Assembly (NCBI RefSeq): GCF_030816015.1
Contig: NZ_JAUSXN010000001.1
Coordinates: 930,001 to 994,000, forward strand
Source: Pedobacter sp. W3I1
GTDB lineage: Bacteria > Bacteroidota > Bacteroidia > Sphingobacteriales > Sphingobacteriaceae
DNA: 64,000 nt
Direction: 5' to 3'
Numbering within the stretch: the stretch's first letter is position 1; each line of letters begins with the position of its first letter. The notes beneath the pieces are model-generated. The model was not told where the DNA came from and searched no databases. It was given only the letters and a program-made list of their open reading frames with translations. Both the position numbers and the translations under genes were made by a program. Below are positions 34,062-42,805 of the stretch, one piece after another.

Positions 34062-35549
34062 TTATCTGAAATCGTCTTCATCCTCTTCTTCGTCAAATTC
34101 GGCATTAAATAAACTGCCAAACATATCAGAGAAGCCGAAACCGCCATTTAAAAAGTTTTTGCTCAACTGCGAGTATTCAGCTAAACCATGTAGCACGAAC
34201 TCCATTAACAATAAAGTTTGGTTTTCGCTTAATTTTGGATGAAATTTCTTTACCAGATCGTATAGGTTTGGCACCAGCATCAATGCTTTTTTATACTGCG
34301 CATTGGTTAAAGCATCGGTAACATCTACATTATTGCCTTCGGTAAACCATTCGGTTACTTCAGTATAAGGGTTGGCCGTTTTGCTCTTTTTTGCTTTTTC
34401 TGGATCAGGGAAGTAACGTGCAAACAAAGTTTTAACCGCCTTGCCGATTAAGGTAGTGGCTACATGCGCTGGCCCTTCCAGTTCGCCTTCGTAAACCAAT
34501 TCTATTTTACCGGTTATGGCCGGGATAATTCCTGCAAGGTCAGACAAACGGACAAAAGTATTCTTCTCGCCGGCGATCAGCATTCGTCTTTCGGCAGTGC
34601 TGATTAAATTTTCATAGGCTGAAATGGTTAACCTTGCTGAAACGCCCGATTTCTGGTCGATGTATTCGCTTTTACGTGCCTCAAAAGCAATCTGCTCAAT
34701 CAAATCCTTTACCAGGCCATCAGCTTCAATATTGGCTTTTTGATCTGCCGTTAATTTTGCTTCCTGGAAAGTAATTTTGCGCGAAATTTCGATGGTTTTA
34801 GGGTAATGCGTCAAAATCTGACTTTCAATCCTGTCTTTCAAAGGGGTAACGATGCTTCCACGGTTGGTATAATCTTCAGGGTTTGCAGTAAATACAAACT
34901 GGATATCCAGCGGTAAACGCAGTTTGAAACCACGGATTTGGATATCTTTCTCCTGCAACATGTTAAATAAGGCCACCTGGATACGTGCCTGTAAATCCGG
35001 AAGCTCGTTAATTACGAAAATGCTGCGGTGTGCACGTGGAATTAAACCAAAGTGGATTACACGTTCATCATTATAGGTTAATTTCAATGTGGCGGCTTTA
35101 ATGGGGTCAACATCACCAATTAAATCGGCAACGGTAACGTCGGGTGTAGCCAGTTTTTCGGTATATCTTTCGTTGCGGTGCAACCAGGCAATTTCGGTAT
35201 CATCGCCTTTTATGGCAATTTCGTTTTTAGCATACCAGGAAATTGGATTCAATGGATCATCAAAAATCTCACTTCCGGCAACATATGGCACATATTCATC
35301 CAGTAAATTTACCATTAAACGGGCAATACGTGTTTTAGCCTGTCCGCGCAATCCCAATAATAAAATATTATGACGTGATAAAATGGCTGTTTGTAGTTCG
35401 GGAATCACCGTTTCATCATAGCCAATAATGCCTTCAAATTCGGTTTTTTTATCGCGGAGAACTTTAATCAGATTTTCCCTCAGCTCTTCTTTTACAGATC
35501 TTGATTTATATCCTGTGGTTTTTAATTCGCCTAATGTTGTGTTTTGCAT
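34062..35549 (-). CDS. MoxR/Mg-chelatase-like AAA+ ATPase with altered Walker motifs
   Basis: A 495-residue AAA+ protein related to MoxR and the chelatase I subunit. The P-loop is GLRGQAKTR (about 66-74), with Ala where the third Gly is usual. Walker B reads SIFVINELPDL, with Asn for the usual Asp. Other AAA+ parts look normal: VDPIKAATLK insert, QVALFNMLQEKDIQIRGF, VFTANPEDYTNRG and PLKDRIESQI. The last 50 residues are acidic. MoxR ATPases act with vWA partners as chaperones for metal or complex assembly; a vWA gene lies two genes upstream. Confidence 0.85.
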   Translation of the reverse strand: MQNTTLGELKTTGYKSRSVKEELRENLIKVLRDKKTEFEGIIGYDETVIPELQTAILSRHNILLLGLRGQAKTRIARLMVNLLDEYVPYVAGSEIFDDPLNPISWYAKNEIAIKGDDTEIAWLHRNERYTEKLATPDVTVADLIGDVDPIKAATLKLTYNDERVIHFGLIPRAHRSIFVINELPDLQARIQVALFNMLQEKDIQIRGFKLRLPLDIQFVFTANPEDYTNRGSIVTPLKDRIESQILTHYPKTIEISRKITFQEAKLTADQKANIEADGLVKDLIEQIAFEARKSEYIDQKSGVSARLTISAYENLISTAERRMLIAGEKNTFVRLSDLAGIIPAITGKIELVYEGELEGPAHVATTLIGKAVKTLFARYFPDPEKAKKSKTANPYTEVTEWFTEGNNVDVTDALTNAQYKKALMLVPNLYDLVKKFHPKLSENQTLLLMEFVLHGLAEYSQLSKNFLNGGFGFSDMFGSLFNAEFDEEEDEDDFR

Positions 35550-35569
35550 ATATTGGATTATACTATTCG

Positions 35570-35863
35570 TTATTTATTCTTCAATTTTTTCATAAACTCA
35601 CCAATTGCGGGCTGAAGTTCTTTGAAAAGTTCTTGGTCTCTATTTTTTAAAACTACTTCGGTAAACATTTTCAAACCAATGGCAAACTCGATACTCTGAT
35701 TTTCATCCTCAAAAATGTTTTTGCTTTTAATGGCATTGATAATGCTGAATATATTATCGTGGTTGTCAAATTCAAGTGTTAAAGGCGCATTGCTGATGTC
35801 TTCTTCTCTTGCTAAAGATATTTCTTCTAGTGTTAACTTATATCTATTTGTACGTTTAGCCAT
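35570..35863 (-). CDS. DUF3861 family protein
   Basis: A 97-residue protein matching DUF3861: RYKLTLEEIS at the start, PLTLEFDNHDNIFSIINAIKSKN in the middle and FAIGLKMFTEVVLKNRDQELF with FGEFMKKLK-like IGEFMKKLKNK at the end. It lies between the MoxR-like and vWA genes, so a link to that system is plausible. Molecular role unknown. Confidence 0.75.
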   Translation of the reverse strand: MAKRTNRYKLTLEEISLAREEDISNAPLTLEFDNHDNIFSIINAIKSKNIFEDENQSIEFAIGLKMFTEVVLKNRDQELFKELQPAIGEFMKKLKNK

Positions 35864-35888
35864 GCTTAATTTATTTGATATCCTATAT

Positions 35889-35926
35889 CTTCCGACTCCG
35901 GACTAAGGACTTCGGACTCCTGACTA
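35889..35926. repeat. GACTCCGGACTAAGGACTTCGGACT word repeat
   Basis: Words CCGACTCCGGACTAAGGACT and TCGGACTCCTGACT sit in the short spacer after the vWA gene. They belong to the same family as 4221-4254, 9526-9551 and 24072-24103. Confidence 0.55.
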
Positions 35927-37021
35927 TTTAACTGTCTTTCTTCTGTTTTTAATGTAATCTTCAAAAATGTATTCGCCCAAACCATTTAAGGAGCTATAAA
36001 AAGCCCTGCCGCCATTAATTTCGGTAAACTGGCGAACAAACTGTTGCAGGTAAGGGTCTTTGGCAATCATAAATGTAGTAATCGGAATCTTTAGCCGCTT
36101 ACATTGGGCAGCCATGTTTAAGGTTTTATTAATTACCTTCCTATCCAAACCCATACTATTCTTATAATATTTGCCATTTTCCTTTAAGCAGGTTGGTTTT
36201 CCGTCGGTAATCATGAAAATCTGCTTATTATGCGTTTTCCTTCGACGGAGTAAATCTGCAGCCAATTCTAATCCTGCATAGGTATTGGTATGGTAAGGGC
36301 CAACCTGTAAATAAGGCAGGTCTTTTACGCTAATTGGCCAGGCATCATTTCCGAAAACCACAATGTCTAAAGTATCTTTAGGGTACTTTGTTTTAATGAG
36401 CTCGGCCAAAGCCATGGCAACTTTTTTGGCAGGGGTAATCCGGTCTTCGCCATATAGAATCATCGAATGCGAAATATCTATCATCAATACGGTAGAAGTT
36501 AAGGTTTTAAAATCCTTTTCCTCTACTTCCAGATCGCGGTCGGTTAAGGTAAAATCGCCAATACCGTGGTTAATCTGCGCATTGTGGATAGAAGCCGTCA
36601 TATCAATCTGATCCAAACTGTCTCCAAAGCTGTATTCGCGTCTGTCAGCATTTTTTTCTTCACCAACGCCTGATTGGTTACTGTTGTGATTTCCCCGCCC
36701 TGATTTTTTTAGTTTCCCGAAAATTTCATCAAGGGCTGATTTACGGATCGTCTGTTCGGTTTTAGCTGTAATTTTAAATTCCCCGGATTGATTGTCTTCC
36801 GTAAGATAACCCTTGTCTTTCAGGTCATCAATAAAATTGCCAATCCCATAATCGTTATTGGTTAATTTATATTGCTTGTCGAGCTCGTTCAACCAGCTTA
36901 AAGCCTCTGCTGCGTCTCCAGCTGTATAATTCAGCAGTTCGCTAAATAATTTCAGCAACTCATCAAACCCACCCTTTGGCGCATCGCCCGGCTTATAATC
37001 AGAAAAACGAAAACCTCTCAT
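35924..37021 (-). CDS. vWA-domain protein, partner of the MoxR-like ATPase
   Basis: A 365-residue cytoplasmic protein. A helical N-terminal half (about 20-135, with a low-complexity stretch near 105-125) leads to a vWA domain whose MIDAS motif is intact: DISHS at 182-186, with a Thr in the MIDAS-like TYAGLELAAD and Asp in ITDGKPT. MoxR-vWA pairs assemble or activate enzyme complexes in other bacteria. The predicted order of transcription is vWA, DUF3861, MoxR-like, ATPase. The target complex is unknown. Confidence 0.88.
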   Translation of the reverse strand: MRGFRFSDYKPGDAPKGGFDELLKLFSELLNYTAGDAAEALSWLNELDKQYKLTNNDYGIGNFIDDLKDKGYLTEDNQSGEFKITAKTEQTIRKSALDEIFGKLKKSGRGNHNSNQSGVGEEKNADRREYSFGDSLDQIDMTASIHNAQINHGIGDFTLTDRDLEVEEKDFKTLTSTVLMIDISHSMILYGEDRITPAKKVAMALAELIKTKYPKDTLDIVVFGNDAWPISVKDLPYLQVGPYHTNTYAGLELAADLLRRRKTHNKQIFMITDGKPTCLKENGKYYKNSMGLDRKVINKTLNMAAQCKRLKIPITTFMIAKDPYLQQFVRQFTEINGGRAFYSSLNGLGEYIFEDYIKNRRKTVK

Positions 37022-37595
37022 GTGCTTATATTAACGATTTATCGAAGATAAAAGTTTCGCTTTGCATTAATTTAAGCGCGGTGTCATATTTGGAGCGTAA
37101 ATTAGACTTCTCAGATTTTAAGAATATGCGAGAAAAAAATAGTCGCATTCAATGAAGCTTATCAGCTAGATAACTTAGGTGCTCGATATTATTTTGAAAA
37201 GCATGGTTCAGCGCTTTTCGGTCGCGAAAGTCCTGCTATCGCTTCAAGTCCTCACTCGTGCCTCGTTCCGGGCTTTCCGCTTTATCAGGTTTATTTAACA
37301 TGGGCCTGTAGTTCTTAAGTTTAAAACGAATCTAATCCAAGGCGCGCAGGGTGTTTTGAAACGTATGGAATATTTTATGCTGTAAATCTGCGTTAGGGAT
37401 TGTAAGGGTTCAGTGCCGATTAAGCATCTGTTTTATTTAATTACGGTATGCTTGCTTGTTTCACAGGTCTTCATCGGTACCGGAGCGAAGCGCAGCCCTG
37501 AAAGCCCGACCCTTTCCCGTATTTCGCGGGATTGGGGAACGCCCAAATCAGTTAGGTAACCCGCAAGTTTTTAAAACCTTCAAGGTCTCTTAAGC
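37022..37595. other. Long noncoding region with REP-like phrases
   Basis: 574 bases without a convincing gene. It contains the phrase GTCGCGAAAGTCCTGCTATCG then CTTCAAGTCCTCACTCGTGC near 37210-37260, and TATCAGGTTTATTTAACATGG near 37283-37303; close relatives of the second phrase end the elements at 11838 and 43786. Near 37500-37555 a GC-richer patch (AAAGCCCGACCCTTTCCCG) may be a diverged copy. The last part (AAGTTTTTAAAACCTTCAAGG) resembles half of the AGGTTTT palindrome. Confidence 0.45.
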
Positions 37596-38478
37596 TTACC
37601 CCAATGCCATATGATAAATCTTTTTGTTGTAATCGGGGTTTGCTCCAACCTGTGAGGCTACAAAGGCTCCAACTTTACAGGCATTATCTAATGTAGTTTC
37701 TATGGGGTAACCTTGTAGGTAACAAGCAATAAATGTGGCTAAAAAGGCATCACCTGCACCAACCGTATCGGCTACCTGTACCTTGTAGCCTGCGTGTTTA
37801 AATAATTTTCCATCTTTTAAAACACACGCACCTTTGTCACCAAGTGTAAGGCAGATCATTTCAATATTAAACTGACTGGAAAGTTGCTTTAAAAGTTGTT
37901 CATCTGTATTACCACTTAAGCCAAAAGATTCTTTCACCCATAAAATTTCGTCTTCATTTATTTTTAGGATGTCCGCTTTTGCCAAAAGTTCACCAATTAA
38001 ATTCTTTGGTATAAAATGGAGCGCGGAGGTTAATGTCGAATATTTTAGTCCTGGCATTTTCTAAAAGTGCAAGAATGGTTTTTTTAGATTTTTCTTCCCT
38101 GCAGGTTAAGCTACAATATACCAATGCATCTGCCTGTTTTACGGCTGCTATATTTTCGTCGGTGATTTTGATATCATCCCATGCCACAGGTTGTTTAATA
38201 GTATAAGTGGCCTGATGATTTTCGTCCAGCTGCACCATAACCGTACTGGTTGGTAATTCGGTGTTTATTTGAATCAAATCAGTTGGGAAATGATTGCTGG
38301 CTAGAAAATTGAATAGCTCTTTGCCGTTTTCATCATTACCTATGGCGCTAATAAAGTTGCCCTCTATACTTTGTTTGTGTAAATTAAGCGCAACGTTCAT
38401 GCTTGAGCCGCCAGCTTTTTTGCCCTCTGGGAAAACATCCCAAAGTATTTCCCCAATTGTGATTACTTTATTTTGCAT
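37596..38478 (-). pseudogene. PfkB-family carbohydrate kinase, frameshifted near 38005
   Basis: Two overlapping open frames together encode one ribokinase-family protein of about 293 residues. The N-terminal piece (38478-37990) begins NKVITIGEILWDVFPEG and carries the substrate motif GGSSMNVALNLHK. The C-terminal piece (from about 38007 down) carries KADILKINEDE and the catalytic VADTVGAGDAFLATF. The frame changes at a run of three T (38005-38007; AAA on the coding strand): losing one base gives FYTKNLIGELLAKAD, which reads through. Family members phosphorylate fructose or similar sugars. Either a decayed gene or a sequence error. Confidence 0.85.
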
Positions 38479-38571
38479 AGCAGATTTATAGATGTGTAAA
38501 TAAAGAATTTTTACGCATGGAACAAAATAATTTGTTTCATATCTTTAATTTTTACCTCAACTCAAATAACC

Positions 38572-38997
38572 ATGAAAAGAATACTGGTAATTGCATTGTT
38601 TTTAACTTCTTTTAGCGCATTTGCTCAAAATGCAAAAGATAAACAGGCCATACTTAATTTACTCGAGAAGCAACGTACAGATTGGAACAAAGGTGATGTT
38701 GAAGCGTTTATGCAGGGTTATGAAAAATCAGACAGTTTACTTTTTGTAGGTAAAAATGGCCCAACTTATGGCTGGCAAAAAACATTGGATAATTATAAAA
38801 AAGGCTACCCGGATAAATCGGCAATGGGTTTTTTGGTGTTCGGAATTAAAAAGGTCGATTTTTTAAAGCCTGATTTGGCTTTTGTATTGGGCAGCTGGAA
38901 TGTTAAACGCGAAAAAGACGAGCTTAAAGGATATTTTACCTTGTTAATTAAAAAAATTAAGGGCGAATGGAAAGTGGTTGCTGATCATAGTAGTTAA
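38572..38997 (+). CDS. Exported SnoaL/DUF4440-like protein
   Basis: A 141-residue protein with a signal peptide (MKRILVIALFLTSFSAFAQ) and a single NTF2-like cone domain: LLEKQRTDWNKGDVEAFMQGY, then FVGKNGPTYGWQKTLDNYK and a final GEWKVVADHSS. DUF4440 proteins are often small binding or isomerase-like domains. There is no catalytic evidence. It is divergent from the sugar kinase gene. Confidence 0.8.
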   Translation: MKRILVIALFLTSFSAFAQNAKDKQAILNLLEKQRTDWNKGDVEAFMQGYEKSDSLLFVGKNGPTYGWQKTLDNYKKGYPDKSAMGFLVFGIKKVDFLKPDLAFVLGSWNVKREKDELKGYFTLLIKKIKGEWKVVADHSS

Positions 38998-39067
38998 GTG
39001 TGAAAGAGGTTAGATGTAAAATGGATGAGGGAGACAAAGTTGAGTTGGTAAAGAAGCTTCCCCGGGT

Positions 39068-39151
39068 CGTCATTTCGAGCGGAGTGCAACGAAGTCGAGA
39101 AATCTGTCTAGATGGATCTCTCCATTCCACTGCGTTTCAGTCGAGATGACG
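39068..39151. repeat. Intact REP-like dispersed repeat
   Basis: Begins CGTCATTTCGAGCGGAGTG and ends TTTCAGTCGAGATGACG. The outer 20-25 bases of each end are imperfectly complementary. It shares about 30 bases at each end with the repeat interrupted by the IS110 element at 14245-14326. Its minus-strand end CGTCATCTCGACTG equals the reconstructed insertion target. It lies between convergent genes. Confidence 0.75.
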
Positions 39152-39187
39152 CCGTTTAATTAAGTAAAGGTAGGGGCTATGGTTAAT

Positions 39188-39802
39188 TTATTCTCCCAAC
39201 TTAAAATCCTTATAATAATAATCCTTATCATCATCTGTTAAGTGACGGATTACCCTGCATGGATTTCCTGCAGCAAAAACATGATCAGGAATATCCCTGG
39301 TTACAACACTACCTGATCCGATTACCACATTTGATCCTATTTTTACCCCTGGGTTAATTACTACATTACCACCGATCCAAACACTGTTACCAATGGTAAC
39401 TTCTTGTGCCCATTCATATTCCTGATCGCGTAAATGGGAGTGGATAGGATGACCTGCTGTATAAATAGCCACGTTTGGCGCAATAAACACATTATTGCCA
39501 ATGCGTACCTTGGCGCAATCTAAAATAACAAGGTTAAAATTTGCATAGAAATTATCACCAATTTCGATATTGTAGCCATAATCGCATCTAAAAGGCTGCT
39601 CCACATAAAACATTCTTTCTGTTTTTCCGAATAATCTTTTTAGTAATTCTTTACGCTGTTTGATAAATTTTGGTGCAAGGTTATTAAACTCGAAAACAAT
39701 TTCACGTGCTTTTAATCTTTCTTTTGATAGTTCTCCGCCGCCAGCCTGATAAGCCATGCCAGCTAACATCTTTTCTTTTTCGCTAAGGATATTGTTTTCC
39801 AT
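39188..39802 (-). CDS. Maltose/galactoside O-acetyltransferase family protein
   Basis: A 204-residue acetyl-CoA-dependent sugar O-acetyltransferase of the left-handed beta-helix type. The N-terminal Maa domain starts with SEKEKMLAGMAYQAG, then FRCDYGYNIEIGDNFYANFN. The catalytic His is in AIYTAGHPIH. Hexapeptide coils (VTIGNSVWIGGNVVINPGVKIGSNVVIGSGSVVTRDIP) follow. It is complete and resembles E. coli Maa and LacA in length. Natural acceptor unknown. Confidence 0.92.
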   Translation of the reverse strand: MENNILSEKEKMLAGMAYQAGGGELSKERLKAREIVFEFNNLAPKFIKQRKELLKRLFGKTERMFYVEQPFRCDYGYNIEIGDNFYANFNLVILDCAKVRIGNNVFIAPNVAIYTAGHPIHSHLRDQEYEWAQEVTIGNSVWIGGNVVINPGVKIGSNVVIGSGSVVTRDIPDHVFAAGNPCRVIRHLTDDDKDYYYKDFKLGE

Positions 39803-39860
39803 TGGTATCTGATCTTTTTGAATTTATGCTAAAACTAAAAGTTTAGCACACAATTATAAT

Positions 39861-39891
39861 AAAAAACGGGGCTATCGTAACCGATGCCCCG
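39861..39891 (-). terminator. Terminator of the cupin-DUF3050-cupin operon
   Basis: On the minus strand CGGGGC...GCCCCG with a further ATCG/CGAT extension forms a stem that ends in TTTTTT (39866-39861). It lies about 25 bases after the stop of the last operon gene. Confidence 0.75.
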
Positions 39892-39916
39892 CTATATTTT
39901 AATTTTCAGTACTTTT

Positions 39917-40795
39917 CTATGGTCTGCCTTTGGCTAAAGCCCTCTCAGCAATTTTAACTGCTTTTTTTTCTCTCCAGTGAGCGTATTTTTCTTTGAAAGT
40001 CATTTTAATTAAACTGTCTATAGCACCGTGGGTAAATAAGCTCCAAACACTGGCTACTTTACGTGTAATGGATTGATCCCAGGCCCTTAAGCTTAAAGAA
40101 AATGAACCATCCAAATATTTCATCCAATGCCACATTCCGGTTGGCATAAATAAAGTATCGCCATGCTCCAGGAAAACTTCATAACCTTCTACACCATTCA
40201 GTGCCGGGAATTTTTCAAAATCAGGATTGGCAACATCGTAATCTTCCAAAGCATAAGTTGCATTGGGTAAGCAATACAATCTGTCTTTCCATTTATTATC
40301 GAAAAGAACGATGTGTTTTCTGCCGCCAAAATGTGTATGGAAAATATGCGGTAAATCGATATCGTAATGTAAAAAGGTTACTGAGTTAGAACCGCCAAAG
40401 AACATTGCCGGCATACTTTCGATAAAACCGCCCATTAAATCTTTAGGGATTTTTACATCATTGATTAAACTTGGTACTTTCTTAAACAGGTTAAAAAAGA
40501 ATATACGCAGTTCCGTTGGCTCGCGTTTAATTAAGTCAAGGTAATCGCCAAATTTCATATGCGCCGTAGCTGCATTAATTGGTTTTGACGGATCTGCTTT
40601 AGAGTTGTCGTAAAGTGGAACTTCAAGCTCGCCACCAATTTCCTTTAAATATTCAGTCGTCCATTTTTCTCTGGCAGGCCAGTCTTTGGTTAGGCCCTTG
40701 ATTACTAACGGACGTTTAGTTTTCAGATAATTTTTCTTAAAATCTTCGGGAGTGATGCTCTCAACGATATCAACAGGTTTTAAAATGAAACTCAT
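39917..40795 (-). CDS. Cupin/JmjC-like Fe(II) oxygenase family protein, copy 1
   Basis: 292 residues of the cupin_8/JmjC-like family. A putative metal triad is visible as His143-x-Asp145 (FLHYDID) and His223 (TGMWHWMKY), in the expected order. The middle carries NHxG-like HTHFGGRKHIVLF. Such enzymes hydroxylate proteins or small molecules with 2-oxoglutarate. It is paralogous over its full length to 41797-42678 (shared blocks KPLVIK, KADPSKPINA, KFGDYxDLIK, HGDTLFMPTG). Third gene of a minus-strand group with DUF3050. Substrate unknown. Confidence 0.85.
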   Translation of the reverse strand: MSFILKPVDIVESITPEDFKKNYLKTKRPLVIKGLTKDWPAREKWTTEYLKEIGGELEVPLYDNSKADPSKPINAATAHMKFGDYLDLIKREPTELRIFFFNLFKKVPSLINDVKIPKDLMGGFIESMPAMFFGGSNSVTFLHYDIDLPHIFHTHFGGRKHIVLFDNKWKDRLYCLPNATYALEDYDVANPDFEKFPALNGVEGYEVFLEHGDTLFMPTGMWHWMKYLDGSFSLSLRAWDQSITRKVASVWSLFTHGAIDSLIKMTFKEKYAHWREKKAVKIAERALAKGRP

Positions 40796-40923
40796 GCGCT
40801 TAAAATCGGTTATTTGTGCCGAACAACAAATGTGTAAATTTTATTTTACAAAATTGATGTTAACAGGTAAATGTGACTAAAATCACGTAATCTAAAATTA
40901 GTAAATACTTAACAATTTAATAA

Positions 40924-41709
40924 TTATGCCTCAACTTTATTTTTAACTATTTCGGCGTAGGCAGCGTTCCACAGGTCGATCCTTTTTTGTAAGGCTTGTT
41001 TTGTGGTTTCTTCTGCCTCAGCCCAAAAGGTTTCATCTTTTTCGCAAAGCTTCTCTGCCATGGAGAGTGCCAAATGGCTATGGTGATCGCCATCTACTTC
41101 TATATGGCGTTCTAAGTAGTATTTAAAGATCGAAACTTTATCCGCCTGGGTGCTATTCAGGTCATTTACCAGGCTAAAAAACATGTTTGGAATTAAATCC
41201 TCGCGACCAAAAGTAAAACTTGCTGCCTGTAAATGTGTTTTTCCACTATTAATGGTTTCGAAAGTTGCATTAACAAAATCTTTTGCCGTTGCAGGTACTC
41301 CGGCAATTTCGAAAGCCTCATTAAAGCTTTTTCCGTTTTTTAGTTCCTGTAAAAAGGTGTTGATGGGTTTGGTATTGGCACCGCATTGCTCCATTGCATC
41401 TAAATATAACTCGAAGTGGCTTTTAATGGCGCCATTAGCATCCACATCTGATTCTTCACCCGCTACAATTTCATTGATCAATTGCCGGGTAACAGGATCA
41501 CCTACTGGAAACCAAGGTAGTGTAGTGCAGGTTAAATTAATTTGTAAAGCTTTAAGGAGCGACATGAAATCCCAAACGGCAAAAATATGATGTTCCATAA
41601 AGATCCGAAGATCTTCTATTTCACTAATGGCCGAATAAACTTTATGGCTAATAATTTCCTGTCTTAGTGCTTCTATTCTTTCTTGGATTTTTATAATGTT
41701 TGGATGCAT
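40924..41709 (-). CDS. DUF3050 protein with heme-oxygenase-like diiron ligand pattern
   Basis: A 261-residue, mainly helical protein matching DUF3050. Near the start RIFMEHHIFAVWDFMSLL carries Glu39-His40-His41. Later come Glu85/Glu86 (GEESDVD), His98, Glu170 (FGREDLIPNMF) and Glu200-x-His202 with HIEVDGDH, i.e. His202-x3-Asp206-x2-His209. A His-x3-Asp-x2-His helix is the signature of heme-oxygenase-like diiron oxidases/oxygenases. It is flanked by two cupin oxygenase genes. The ligand reading is my inference; biochemical function is unknown. Confidence 0.75.
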   Translation of the reverse strand: MHPNIIKIQERIEALRQEIISHKVYSAISEIEDLRIFMEHHIFAVWDFMSLLKALQINLTCTTLPWFPVGDPVTRQLINEIVAGEESDVDANGAIKSHFELYLDAMEQCGANTKPINTFLQELKNGKSFNEAFEIAGVPATAKDFVNATFETINSGKTHLQAASFTFGREDLIPNMFFSLVNDLNSTQADKVSIFKYYLERHIEVDGDHHSHLALSMAEKLCEKDETFWAEAEETTKQALQKRIDLWNAAYAEIVKNKVEA

Positions 41710-41711
41710 AT

Positions 41712-41795
41712 ATTGAATGAGTAAATGATTGAATGAGTGAATGTTTTGTGTGAGATTAATTCTCTCATCCTATCATTCAATAATTCTTTCATTAT
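41712..41795. repeat. TGAATGA/TCATTCA word repeat
   Basis: TTGAATGAGTAAATGATTG, AATGAGTGAATG and then TCTCATCCTATCATTCAATAA, TTCTTTCATT can pair into a long hairpin. It lies within the cupin-DUF3050-cupin group. A longer relative is at 44690-44812. Confidence 0.6.
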
Positions 41796-41796
41796 T

Positions 41797-42678
41797 TTAC
41801 TTTGGTAAATTGTTTTCTAACGCTTTACTTGCTCTTTTAATTGCAAGTTCTTCTTTCCATTGCATGTACTTTTCGCGGTAGTTTGCTTTCATAAAGTCGT
41901 CAAATTTACGCTGTAAAGTTAAGTTATACAAGCTTTTTGCTTTCACGCCCCAGCTTTTATCCCATGCCCTTAAACTAATGGAAAAAGATCCATGCAGGTA
42001 TTTCATCCAGTGCCAGTATCCGGTTGGCATAAATAAAGTATCGCCATGTTCTAAAAAAGCTTCGACGCCCTGAACACCTTTTAACGCAGGAAATTTATCA
42101 AAATCAGGGTTTTCCACATCGTAATCTTCTAAGGCGTAAGTGGCATATGGAATTTGGTATAAACGTTCTTTCCATTTGTAATCAAATAAGATCACATGTT
42201 TTCGTCCATTAAAGTGAGTATGAAAAATGTGTGCTAAATCGATGTCATAGTGCAAAAAGGTTACTGAACCTTTACCGCCGAAGAACATGGTGGGGTAGCG
42301 ATCTAAAAAACCGCCCATTAAATCTTTTGGTGCGATATAATCTTCCAGCAGCTTAGGTGCAAATTTTATGGGATCGAACAGAAAGATGCGTAGATCGGTC
42401 GGTGTTTCTTTAATCAGGTCTATATAATCGCCAAATTTCATTTCGGCAGCAGATGCATTTATGGGTTTTGAAGGATCAGCTTTAGAACTGTCGTAAAGCG
42501 GAACAGTTTTATCACCAACAACTTCTTTCATGTATTCCATCGTCCATTTTTGATAAGCAGGCCATTTTTTGGCCATATTTTTTATTACCAAAGGTTTACG
42601 TGGTTTAAGGTAGTTCAGCTCGAAATCTGACTTAGATATGTCTTCAACTACATCTATCGGAGATAAATTGAATTTCAT
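41797..42678 (-). CDS. Cupin/JmjC-like Fe(II) oxygenase family protein, copy 2
   Basis: 293 residues, full-length paralogue of 39917-40795. The putative triad is conserved: HYDID (His144/Asp146 region) and TGYWHWMKYLHG. Differences concentrate in the N-terminal third and the C-terminal helical tail (YREKYMQWKEELAIKRASKALE), which is also present in copy 1. It is the first gene of the three-gene minus-strand group, with a -7 box at 42700-42707. Substrate unknown. Confidence 0.85.
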   Translation of the reverse strand: MKFNLSPIDVVEDISKSDFELNYLKPRKPLVIKNMAKKWPAYQKWTMEYMKEVVGDKTVPLYDSSKADPSKPINASAAEMKFGDYIDLIKETPTDLRIFLFDPIKFAPKLLEDYIAPKDLMGGFLDRYPTMFFGGKGSVTFLHYDIDLAHIFHTHFNGRKHVILFDYKWKERLYQIPYATYALEDYDVENPDFDKFPALKGVQGVEAFLEHGDTLFMPTGYWHWMKYLHGSFSISLRAWDKSWGVKAKSLYNLTLQRKFDDFMKANYREKYMQWKEELAIKRASKALENNLPK

Positions 42679-42699
42679 GTTAAGTAACTATTAATGCAG

Positions 42700-42707
42700 C
42701 AAAATTA
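42700..42707 (-). promoter_or_regulatory. -7 box of the cupin-DUF3050-cupin group
   Basis: Minus-strand TAATTTTG followed by C matches TAnnTTTG and ends 21 bases upstream of the first cupin ATG. Confidence 0.5.
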
Positions 42708-42805
42708 AATAGTTAAAAAAACTTAAACCCTAGAAATGCCAAAACTTTAAAAAAGCCTGACATTCATCTAAAAAAGTCAGAAAGTATGACAATTATCGAT
42801 AAAAA

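Noticed and set aside
37022..37595. A decayed gene
   Set aside because: No translated similarity to a known protein was recognised in any frame; the phrases match other noncoding loci instead.
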